Origin: CAZFQD01 sp964520885
GTDB taxonomy: Bacteria; Bacillota; Clostridia; Oscillospirales; SIG519
Direction of reading: 5' to 3'
Length of the DNA stretch: 31,200 nucleotides
Assembly: GCA_964520885.1 (NCBI GenBank)
Contig: CAZFQD010000011.1
Location: 1-31,200 of the forward strand
Position numbers and translations under genes: made by a program. This document shows, piece by piece, positions 22,288-29,052 of the stretch. A model generated the notes under the pieces. The model did not search any database, was not told the DNA's origin, and worked only from the letters and a program-made list of their open reading frames with translations. Every line of letters begins with the position of its first letter. The first letter of the stretch is position 1.

Positions 22288-23796
22288 CTATCCTTGCCTT
22301 TTAATATCTAAAGGATTTATATTTTTTGGTCGTGTCTTTTGAAATTTCATTGGAAACCTAAACAAAGTATCCTCTAATAGCTTTTGGTCATCGCCTGACA
22401 CTATTGGAGATAAATAAGGCACTCCAAAGGATTCTAATTTTGCCATTTTAAAAATAAATAAAATTAAGGCTATATTAATACCATATAAACCTAATATTCC
22501 CCCAAAAATTACAAAAATAAATCGCCATAATCTCAATGCATTACTTACATCTTGATTAGGCATAACTAATGATGCTATTGATACAGTGGCAACAATTAAA
22601 ACAGTTATTGGTGAAATGATTTTTGCATCTACTGCCGCTTGACCAATAACTAAGGTTCCTATAATTGAAATAGCTTGGCCAATAGTTCTTGGTATTCTAA
22701 GGCTTGCTTCATAAAGAATCTCAAAAGATATAAGAATATAAATAATTTCAATTACCATTGGAAATACAACACCGGTATGAGCTTTAGATATAGCTAAAAT
22801 CAATCTTGTAGGTATCATTTCTTGATGATAGTAAAGCACCGCAACAAAAAAACCGGGGAAAATTAATGTAAACCCCAATAAACAATACCTCATAAATCTA
22901 ATAAATGAGCCAAAAATGTAGTTTCTTCCATAATCTTCTGGTGCTTGCAAAAATTGCACTAAAGTTCCTGGAACTATATACCCTATTGGAAGATTATCAA
23001 CTATAATTCCTACTCTTCCTTCAATAATATCATTACAAAATTTATCAGGTCTTTCAGTATTGGCAATCTGTGGAAATACACAATTTACATCATCACAAAT
23101 AAATTCCTCTATATTTACGGTCCCGATAGCACTATCTATATTAATTGCATTTAAACGATTTCTAACCTCATCAACAATATTTGTATTAGTAAGACCTTTT
23201 ATATAAACAATTGCTACATTTGTTATTGTTTGACGACCAACAACCAAATTTTCAATAACAAGATTTGCAGTTTTTATTTTTCTTCGTATAATTGAAGTAT
23301 TTACTCTAATGGTTTCAACAAATGAATCCTTAGCCGCCTTTGTTATATTTTCTACTGATGGTTCTGATATAGCTCTTTTCTCAAATCCCTTTGTATCAAA
23401 AATAATGCTTGTTTTACAATCGTCAAATATTAAAGCTGTTCCACCAGATAATATTTCATCTAAGGTTTTATTAATATCATATAGTTTTAACTGTGATGAA
23501 ATATAAATATTCCCTTCATCTATAAGCTTAATTAATTCTTTTGAGTCTTGTGCGTTATTTAATTTTTCATTATTATAAAGTGGTTTTAATATATAATCAC
23601 TAATAAAGGCTTGATTGGCAAGCCCATCAACATATATCATTGTAATTTGAATGTTTGTTTTTTCATTAATTATTAATTTTCTTATTTTTACATCAGAATT
23701 AATGCCAAGAATTATTTCTAAATTCCCAGAAGTTAATTCGTTTACATTTTTTGAAGGTTCAGTAAATTGTAATTCCTTATTGTTTTTTTCAAACAT
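22288..23796 (-). CDS. gerAA: Spore germination protein, GerAA/GerKA family
   Basis: 502 aa. The N-terminal soluble region (1-240) contains DGLANQAFISDYILKPL, GTALIFDDCKTSIIFDTKGFEKRAISEPSVENI (a family hallmark region) and GPR-like DSFVETIRVNTSIIRRKI; the C-terminal half has about five TM helices with the conserved GYIVPGTLVQFLQAPEDYGRN and HTGVVFPMVIEI stretches. GerAA is the largest subunit of the germinant receptor in the spore inner membrane and may form an ion-release channel. AGGTG lies six nt before the ATG. It is first in the order A-C-(small)-B, an order seen in clostridial receptors. Confidence 0.94.
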   Translation of the reverse strand: MFEKNNKELQFTEPSKNVNELTSGNLEIILGINSDVKIRKLIINEKTNIQITMIYVDGLANQAFISDYILKPLYNNEKLNNAQDSKELIKLIDEGNIYISSQLKLYDINKTLDEILSGGTALIFDDCKTSIIFDTKGFEKRAISEPSVENITKAAKDSFVETIRVNTSIIRRKIKTANLVIENLVVGRQTITNVAIVYIKGLTNTNIVDEVRNRLNAINIDSAIGTVNIEEFICDDVNCVFPQIANTERPDKFCNDIIEGRVGIIVDNLPIGYIVPGTLVQFLQAPEDYGRNYIFGSFIRFMRYCLLGFTLIFPGFFVAVLYYHQEMIPTRLILAISKAHTGVVFPMVIEIIYILISFEILYEASLRIPRTIGQAISIIGTLVIGQAAVDAKIISPITVLIVATVSIASLVMPNQDVSNALRLWRFIFVIFGGILGLYGINIALILFIFKMAKLESFGVPYLSPIVSGDDQKLLEDTLFRFPMKFQKTRPKNINPLDIKRQG

Positions 23797-23857
23797 CTTT
23801 TCACCTAAAATTATATATTTATATTAATAATGTATATTTTATCCATTAAAATATTAT

Positions 23858-24178
23858 TTATTCAATAATATATGCAAATACTTCTTTGAGCCATTGCCAA
23901 AACGAATTAAAAGCATTTGATATAAAATCAAGTGCTTTTTTTAAAAACTGTGGTATAGAAAAATTAACGCTTTGATTAAAAACCGAAACCTCAATTTTAG
24001 AATTCCCTGCATTAAAAGCAAAAACAGTGCCATCTGTATTGCCTGCAACCGACCTTGTATTTATATCTACAACAGCTAACCCAGCAACAAAAAATATTGC
24101 AATTACTGTTAAAATTAGCGACAAAAAATATGCCCTAACCTTATTAGTTTTTTCTTTTTTTAGTTTCTTTATCTTCAT
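23858..24178 (-). CDS. Single-TM sporulation-cluster protein, possible YqxA equivalent
   Basis: 106 aa from the chosen start. A very basic N-terminus (KIKKLKKEKTNK) precedes one TM helix (about 14-36), an extracytoplasmic beta-rich segment (SVAGNTDGTVFAF ... IEVSVFNQSVNF) and an amphipathic, aromatic C-terminal helix (ALDFISNAFNSFWQWLKEVF). AGGACG about 8 nt before the ATG at 24178 favours this start over the ATG at 24214, which lacks a ribosome-binding site and lies at the edge of a 69-bp repeat. It follows gpr-spoIIP; in B. subtilis yqxA, a single-TM sporulation protein of similar design, occupies this place. The equivalence is inference from position and architecture. Confidence 0.65.
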   Translation of the reverse strand: MKIKKLKKEKTNKVRAYFLSLILTVIAIFFVAGLAVVDINTRSVAGNTDGTVFAFNAGNSKIEVSVFNQSVNFSIPQFLKKALDFISNAFNSFWQWLKEVFAYIIE

Positions 24179-24214
24179 TTTTATTCGTCCTTTTCCCTTT
24201 ATCCCAATTATCAT

Positions 24215-24283
24215 GAGATTGCTTCTGGCTCCTTCGGCGAGATACGCCTCAGGACGACACTGCGGTGTCGACTATGCAATGAC
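24215..24283 (+). repeat. 69-bp dispersed palindromic element, long form
   Basis: Fourth copy of the long form; GAGATTGC left end, GCAATGAC right end, GACACTGCGGTGTC hairpin in the centre. Its left edge abuts the upstream alternative start of the YqxA-like gene. Confidence 0.9.
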
Positions 24284-24290
24284 AAATTGG

Positions 24291-24318
24291 CTACATTCTA
24301 CATTGATTGTTCTTAGTT
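24291..24318. repeat. Period-7 tandem array (CTACATT type)
   Basis: Units CTACATT, CTACATT, GATTGTT, CTTAGTT. Confidence 0.6.
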
Positions 24319-24323
24319 TACTC

Positions 24324-24343
24324 GGAACGCATTAATGCGTTCC
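24324..24343. repeat. 20-bp perfect palindrome (GGAACGCATT arms)
   Basis: GGAACGCATT at 24324-24333 is the exact reverse complement of the next ten bases. No loop bases, so any RNA hairpin would open in the middle. Confidence 0.8.
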
Positions 24344-24369
24344 CTACAAGTAACTATTATCATTTTAAA

Positions 24370-24393
24370 TAAAGAAAATGGCTTTGAAACATA
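24370..24393 (+). repeat. 24-bp conserved segment preceding a heptamer array (copy 3)
   Basis: Shares TAAAGA, ATGGCTTTGAAAC with the copies at 3111 and 18529. The next array starts at 24397. Confidence 0.7.
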
Positions 24394-24396
24394 AAT

Positions 24397-24445
24397 TGTT
24401 CGCTGTTCGCTGTTAATTGTTCATTGAATTTTGTTACTTGTTATT
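24397..24445. repeat. Period-7 tandem array (TGTTNNN type), seven units, covering the spoIIP stop
   Basis: Units TGTTCGC, TGTTCGC, TGTTAAT, TGTTCAT, TGAATTT, TGTTACT, TGTTATT. The spoIIP stop (24441-24443) lies in the last unit. Confidence 0.88.
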
Positions 24446-25580
24446 TTGCCAAACCATTTATAACCTTAGCCAATGATTTCGCCATTAATTGACCACCATA
24501 AATTGCCTCATCTAATGTGTTGCCACAGGTTCCAATCTCAATTAGCATTGCTCCATTTGCCACTTGTGAATTATATCTTTTATCTCTAATTAAAGTGGGT
24601 CGGCATAGCCCCGGTGTTGTTTGTTCAATTTGCTTTTGAACAAGTAAAATAGTTTTTAAATTATCTTCCCAATGAGTGTTTGCATATTTTTTTGTTCCTA
24701 TTCCTGCAACAAACATTATTTGTGCCGCATTTTTATTGCCTATTTTAACTACAGGTCTGTATTTTTCCCCTTGCTCATTTATCATTGAATCTCTATGAAT
24801 ATCCAGCACTACTTTTATAGTTGGATATTTTTTTAACATTGCTTTTGCTGTATCAAACGAGTTATTATACGCATTATTGTAATCTGGCGTATCGTGATGA
24901 ATGGTTGATTGAATAGCCTTAACTCCATTCGACTCTAACTCATCCAATATTGCTTTGCCAACTGCTACTACATTTTTGCTATTATCCTCACTTTTTGTAG
25001 GATTACTAACTTTATATTGATTTTCTTCGCCTTGATTAAAGGCTTCTGTTGCATGTGTATGCAAAATTAATACTTGAGGTCCTTTTGAGGCTTTATTTAT
25101 TTTATAAGTTATGCTTTTTGACATTACTGATATTATGTCAACCTTTGTTTCGCTTGTGTTTTTTACATAAACTAAGTCATTTATTAAATACCCATCATTT
25201 GATTTTGGCATTAATTTTACCATAATAATTGGCATAGACTTTAATTCTTCTACTTCTTTTATCAACACTTGCTCCTTTTTTTCAGAGGCGTAATTGAAAA
25301 CCTCTTCTGTTGAAACTGTTTCTCCTTCATTTAAATAATACCCTTTACTATAAGCAATATTCATTATAGGAATGCATAAAGATACTATTCCCTCTGGCCT
25401 AATAAATTTATATGCAGATGTTTCACTCGCTCCAAAAGGGCAATTTATAAAAGCACTGTCTAATGCAATAGTTTTAGCAATTGACTTTAAATTGCCACTT
25501 TTTATTAGCCACAAAAATAACACTAGAAAAAATGTTATAACTACAAAACAAATAATAGAATTTTTAAAAGAGAATTTCAT
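24441..25580 (-). CDS. spoIIP: Stage II sporulation protein P, peptidoglycan hydrolase
   Basis: 379 aa. An N-terminal TM anchor (about 9-27) is followed by a linker and the SpoIIP catalytic domain: LILHTHATEAF with His174 and His176, a zinc/active-site DIHRDS (His262, Asp264), and LIEIGTCGN with Glu348. SpoIIP is an amidase and endopeptidase that with SpoIID and SpoIIM drives engulfment of the forespore. GAGGA lies about seven nt before the ATG, inside the heptamer array that fills the gap from gpr. gpr lies directly upstream, the conserved gpr-spoIIP pair. Confidence 0.95.
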   Translation of the reverse strand: MKFSFKNSIICFVVITFFLVLFLWLIKSGNLKSIAKTIALDSAFINCPFGASETSAYKFIRPEGIVSLCIPIMNIAYSKGYYLNEGETVSTEEVFNYASEKKEQVLIKEVEELKSMPIIMVKLMPKSNDGYLINDLVYVKNTSETKVDIISVMSKSITYKINKASKGPQVLILHTHATEAFNQGEENQYKVSNPTKSEDNSKNVVAVGKAILDELESNGVKAIQSTIHHDTPDYNNAYNNSFDTAKAMLKKYPTIKVVLDIHRDSMINEQGEKYRPVVKIGNKNAAQIMFVAGIGTKKYANTHWEDNLKTILLVQKQIEQTTPGLCRPTLIRDKRYNSQVANGAMLIEIGTCGNTLDEAIYGGQLMAKSLAKVINGLAK

Positions 25581-25585
25581 TGCTC

Positions 25586-25620
25586 GTTCCTCATTCCTAA
25601 TTCCTAATTCCTAATTCCTT
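25586..25620. repeat. Period-7 tandem array (ATTCCTA type), five units
   Basis: GTTCCTC, three perfect ATTCCTA, ATTCCTT. It starts 6 nt upstream of the spoIIP start codon; on the coding strand the unit nearest the gene (GAGGAAC) provides its ribosome-binding site. Confidence 0.88.
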
Positions 25621-25648
25621 TACTAATTCTATTAAATTAAATATTCAA

Positions 25649-26611
25649 TTATGCCAAATAAGCATCCATATCCTCTATTGATATATGATTATGCATGGCT
25701 TTATTTATTGCATAGCCTACAGTTTTTGAAACCTCTCCTATAATAAAATCAATATCCTTTGGAGTTACAACCAAATTCAAATCATAGGGTGTAAGGCTAT
25801 CCTTTATTAAGTCATATTTATCTTTTTTTGAATAATCCTCAAATAATTTTATTACCTCTCCTCCTGCTTTTTGACCAACACTTTTTAGCACCTCGTCTAT
25901 TACATCACTTGATAGTGTAGCCGCATCAACAACTGTTGGAACACCAATTGAGATAACCTTAATTCCCATTGTATTATTGCTTATTTCTCCTCTTGCATTT
26001 TCCACCCCACCACCCGGAATTATTCCTGTATCACTTATTTGCACAGTAGTTGCTAATCTTTTCATTTTTCTTGAAGCAAGTGCATCAATAACTATTAAAA
26101 CTGATGGGTTGATTTTTTGAATTAATTCTTTTATTATTTCTGCTGTTTCCACCCCTGTTTGCCCTAAAACACCGGGCGATATTGCCGCCACTTGCCTTAA
26201 CCTTGAATTATAAAAAAACTCAGGTGCGTTTTCCTTTAAATGCCTTGTAACCATTACCCTTTCAACTGTTTTTGGTCCTAATGCATCAGGAGTTACCTTC
26301 ATATTTCCTAAACCAGCAATTAAAACTGTATCGTCGTTTTTTAAACCGCACATTTCCATTATTTCATGTGAAATAACTTCAATTGCATTGATGAATGCTG
26401 AGCTATCTCCACTCGTATCTGCTATTTCAATTGTAACATATTTTCCAATAGGCTTTGAAATAGCCTTTGCTCCTTGCTCATTAATAACTGTTACTCTTGT
26501 AATAAGAAAATTTTTTATCTTTAATTCCTCGCTTTCAACCCCCTCAATCTGCCCCTGCTTTGTAGCAATATCCCTTCCCTCTATCGCTAAATCCGTTCTT
26601 AAATTAAACAT
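25649..26611 (-). CDS. gpr: Germination protease GPR
   Basis: 320 aa. The N-terminal RTDLAIEGRDIA matches the autoprocessing region of GPR zymogens (RTDLAVE in B. megaterium), implying a propeptide of about 11 residues, shorter than in Bacillus. Downstream are VLIAGLGNMKVTPDALGPKTVERVMVTRH and ISPGVLGQTGVETAEII, then LIVIDALASRKMKRLATTVQISDTGIIPG, all hallmarks of the family. GPR degrades small acid-soluble spore proteins at germination. AGGAG lies seven nt before the ATG. It heads the minus-strand sporulation cluster and diverges from the transketolase genes. Confidence 0.96.
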   Translation of the reverse strand: MFNLRTDLAIEGRDIATKQGQIEGVESEELKIKNFLITRVTVINEQGAKAISKPIGKYVTIEIADTSGDSSAFINAIEVISHEIMEMCGLKNDDTVLIAGLGNMKVTPDALGPKTVERVMVTRHLKENAPEFFYNSRLRQVAAISPGVLGQTGVETAEIIKELIQKINPSVLIVIDALASRKMKRLATTVQISDTGIIPGGGVENARGEISNNTMGIKVISIGVPTVVDAATLSSDVIDEVLKSVGQKAGGEVIKLFEDYSKKDKYDLIKDSLTPYDLNLVVTPKDIDFIIGEVSKTVGYAINKAMHNHISIEDMDAYLA

Positions 26612-26697
26612 TAATTTTCTCCTATTTTATTTATTTTTTCTATTTCTTTATTATTCACAATAAATATATTTTTAACGCAAAAATAATAAAATATTAG

Positions 26698-26726
26698 TTG
26701 AAAACTTATTTTCTTTATGATATAAT
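26698..26726 (+). promoter_or_regulatory. Sigma-A type promoter of the transketolase pair
   Basis: TTGAAA (26698-26703), 17-bp spacer, TATAAT (26721-26726), about 45 nt upstream of the first start codon. Confidence 0.8.
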
Positions 26727-26770
26727 TTCAAAATGTAAATGTATTATTTCAAAAGAATTGAGGAAAGAAA

Positions 26771-27616
26771 ATGCGAAAAGAAAGAATTACAGAACTTAAA
26801 ATTTTTGCTACAAAGGCAAGACTTTTAATACTTGAGGCAGTGTTTTCAGCTAAATCCGGTCATCCCGGTGGTTCATTATCTATTGCCGATGTTTTGTCCT
26901 ATTTATATAATGAGGAAATGAATATTGATATAGATAATGCTAAATGGGAGCAAAGAGATAGATTTGTTTTATCAAAAGGGCATGCCTCTCCAAGTATATA
27001 TTCTGTCCTTGCTTTAAAAGGTTTTTTTCCAACTGAGGATATGAAAACCTTCCGCAATATTAATAGTTATTTGCAAGGTCATCCGGATATGAAGGGTGTT
27101 CCCGGTATTGATATGTCAACCGGTTCTTTAGGTCAAGGTGTTTCAGCCGCTTGTGGCATAGCTTTATCTGCAAAACTTTCTAATGAAGACTATCGTGTTT
27201 ATGCGATTTTGGGAGATGGCGAACTTGAAGAAGGTCAAGTTTGGGAGGCTTCTATGTTTGCTTCTCACTATAAACTTGACAATCTTTGCATTTTAATTGA
27301 CTTAAATGGCTTGCAAATAGATGGAGATATTAAAAAAGTTATGTCTCCTTATCCTGTGGACGAAAAATTTAAGGCTTTTGGTTTTAATGTAATTGTTATA
27401 GATGGTCATAATTTTGATGAAATTGAAAATGCTTATAAAACAGCAAGATTAGAAAAAGGAAAACCAACTGCAATTATTGCTAACTGTGTTAAGGGCAAGG
27501 GAGTTTCATTTATGGAAAACAATGCCAATTGGCACGGAAATGCACCAAATGAAGAGCAATATAACATAGCAGTTTCTGAACTTAAAGCTACATTAGCAGA
27601 TTTGGAGGGCAAATAA
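26771..27616 (+). CDS. Transketolase, N-terminal subunit
   Basis: 281 aa, the thiamine-diphosphate pyrophosphate-binding half of a split transketolase. Motifs: KSGHPGGSLSIADVLSYLY (residues 28-46), RFVLSKGHASP, MSTGSLGQGVSAACGIALS and the TPP motif GDGELEEGQVWEA ending in DLNGLQIDG. With the C-terminal subunit it moves two-carbon ketol units in the pentose phosphate pathway. The split form is common in anaerobes and is not a frameshift: the second gene has its own ATG one nt after this stop and a GGAGG-containing site inside this gene's end. Confidence 0.94.
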   Translation: MRKERITELKIFATKARLLILEAVFSAKSGHPGGSLSIADVLSYLYNEEMNIDIDNAKWEQRDRFVLSKGHASPSIYSVLALKGFFPTEDMKTFRNINSYLQGHPDMKGVPGIDMSTGSLGQGVSAACGIALSAKLSNEDYRVYAILGDGELEEGQVWEASMFASHYKLDNLCILIDLNGLQIDGDIKKVMSPYPVDEKFKAFGFNVIVIDGHNFDEIENAYKTARLEKGKPTAIIANCVKGKGVSFMENNANWHGNAPNEEQYNIAVSELKATLADLEGK

Positions 27617-27617
27617 T

Positions 27618-28556
27618 ATGGGAATTAAAGCAACAAGAGAAGCATACGGAGAGGCTTTAGCAGAATTTGGAGCCGATAATAGAATTATAGTGCTTGACTG
27701 TGATTTATCAAAATCAACTAAAACTGATACATTTAAAAAGGTTTATCCTGAGAGATTTATTAACTGTGGAATTGCCGAAGCAAATATGATGTGTGTTTCA
27801 GCAGGCCTTGCAACTACCGGAAAAATAGTATTTGCCTCAAGTTTTGCTATGTTTGCCGCTGGTCGTGCATTTGAGCAAGTTAGAAATAGCATTGGCTACC
27901 CACATCTTAATGTAAAAATTTGTGCTACTCATGCTGGACTTTCAGTTGGAGAGGACGGTGCATCCCATCAATGCAACGAAGATATTGCTCTTATGAGTGT
28001 TATTCCAGGTATGGTTGTGCTTTGCCCTGCTGATGCTACTGAAGCAAGGGCTTGTGTAAAAGCGGCAATTGAGCATTACGGACCTGTTTATATTCGTTTA
28101 AGCAGAATGGGTGTTGAAGATATTTATAATAAAGATAATTTTAACTTTGAAATTGGCAAGGGTAAAATGATTTCTGATGGTTGTGATGTTACAATAATTG
28201 CAACAGGAATAATGGTTAGCGAAGCTATAAAGGCAGAAAAACTGCTTGACGACGAAGGAATTTCAGCAAGAGTTATTGATATGACATCATTAAAGCCAAT
28301 TGATAAAGATATTATTGTAAAAGCCGCAAAGGAAACCGGTTGCATTGTAACCGCTGAGGAGCATAGTATTATAGGTGGCTTGGGTAGTTTGGTTGCAAGT
28401 GTTTTGGCAACTGAATGTCCTGTGCCTTTAAAAATGGTTGGTGTTAATGATAAATTTGGAAGGTCTGGCACTGTTAAGGCTGTTCTTGAAGCTTACGGCT
28501 TAACTGCTGAAAATATTGTTAATAATGTTAAGGAAGTTATAAAGTTAAAAAAGTAA
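27618..28556 (+). CDS. Transketolase, C-terminal subunit
   Basis: 312 aa, comprising the pyrimidine-binding domain (KATREAYGEALAEFGADNRIIVLDCDLSKST, INCGIAEANMMCVSAGLA with the catalytic Glu, THAGLSVGEDGASHQ) and the C-terminal domain (GPVYIRLSR, ATGIMVSEAIKA, AEEHSIIGGLGSLVASVL). Partner of the preceding subunit in a heterotetramer. Translated by coupling across a 1-nt gap and followed by a strong terminator. Confidence 0.94.
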   Translation: MGIKATREAYGEALAEFGADNRIIVLDCDLSKSTKTDTFKKVYPERFINCGIAEANMMCVSAGLATTGKIVFASSFAMFAAGRAFEQVRNSIGYPHLNVKICATHAGLSVGEDGASHQCNEDIALMSVIPGMVVLCPADATEARACVKAAIEHYGPVYIRLSRMGVEDIYNKDNFNFEIGKGKMISDGCDVTIIATGIMVSEAIKAEKLLDDEGISARVIDMTSLKPIDKDIIVKAAKETGCIVTAEEHSIIGGLGSLVASVLATECPVPLKMVGVNDKFGRSGTVKAVLEAYGLTAENIVNNVKEVIKLKK

Positions 28557-28578
28557 TTAATTAATAAAAACAATAAAT

Positions 28579-28608
28579 AAAACGGGCTGAAATTTCAGCC
28601 CGTTTTTT
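28579..28608. terminator. Bidirectional terminator between the transketolase pair and comEA
   Basis: 28579-28592 is the perfect reverse complement of 28593-28606 (arm AAAACGGGCTGAAA), followed by T on + and, by symmetry, on the minus strand. It serves both convergent units. Confidence 0.93.
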
Positions 28609-28616
28609 ATATATAT

Positions 28617-28970
28617 TTATTCCACCGATAAATATTTTTTAATTTCTTCAAGAGTTTTTTTACCTATTCCATATATTTTTATTAACTCATCGGTTGATTT
28701 AAAAGGACCATTTAAATTTCTATAAATAATAATTTCCTTTGCAATTTTCTCACCTATGTATTTAACTGTAATTAATTCTCCTTCACTTGCTGTATTTACA
28801 TTTATCTTCATAGTTTCTAAGTTAAACACTTGCCCCCCGTTATTTGATTCTACTAATTTTACATCTGACGAAAACAAACTACTATAAATAATAAAGCAAA
28901 TAATAGTTAAAATACAAATTAATATTACAATTAAACTTATTTTATCAATTAAAAGTAATTTTTTCTTCAA
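28617..28970 (-). CDS. comEA: ComEA-type DNA receptor (short form)
   Basis: 117 aa from the chosen TTG start. One TM helix (about 10-32) precedes a short linker and the ComEA helix-hairpin-helix domain: INVNTASEGELITVKYIGEKIAKEII, then GPFKSTDELIKIYGIGKKTLEEIK, with both hairpins intact. ComEA is a membrane-anchored double-stranded DNA receptor feeding the ComEC channel. The SLBB domain that usually lies between the TM and HhH parts is absent. A GTG at 28977-28979 is in frame but is part of the ribosome-binding site AGGTG, which is 6 nt before the TTG at 28968-28970, so the TTG is preferred. Confidence 0.88.
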   Translation of the reverse strand: MKKKLLLIDKISLIVILICILTIICFIIYSSLFSSDVKLVESNNGGQVFNLETMKINVNTASEGELITVKYIGEKIAKEIIIYRNLNGPFKSTDELIKIYGIGKKTLEEIKKYLSVE

Positions 28971-29005
28971 ATTTTTCACCTAAATCTTTTGTTTTTAGAT
29001 AATTA

Positions 29006-29034
29006 TATGATATAATTAAATATATTATATCATA
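29006..29034. promoter_or_regulatory. Symmetric divergent promoter/operator between comEA and the DacF-like gene
   Basis: An 11-bp perfect inverted repeat (TATGATATAAT at 29006-29016 and its complement at 29024-29034, 7 nt apart) places a TATAAT on each strand (29011-29016 and 29024-29029), each preceded by TATGA. On + the -35 is TTGTTT (28989-28994), 16 bp away. The symmetry also makes a plausible operator. Confidence 0.6.
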
Positions 29035-29052
29035 ATAGGGGGAAAAAGCATA

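Noticed and set aside
24027..24335. Open frame of 102 codons on the + strand
   Set aside because: It lies antisense to the YqxA-like gene and continues through the 69-bp repeat; no ribosome-binding site and a composition typical of a shadow frame.
27610..27622. Frameshift splitting a transketolase gene
   Set aside because: Each half has its own start and ribosome-binding site and ends at the normal domain boundary; naturally split transketolases are widespread.
28124..28471. Antisense frame of 115 codons within the transketolase C-terminal gene
   Set aside because: A shadow of a well-supported gene; the predicted peptide is low in complexity and has no start signal.
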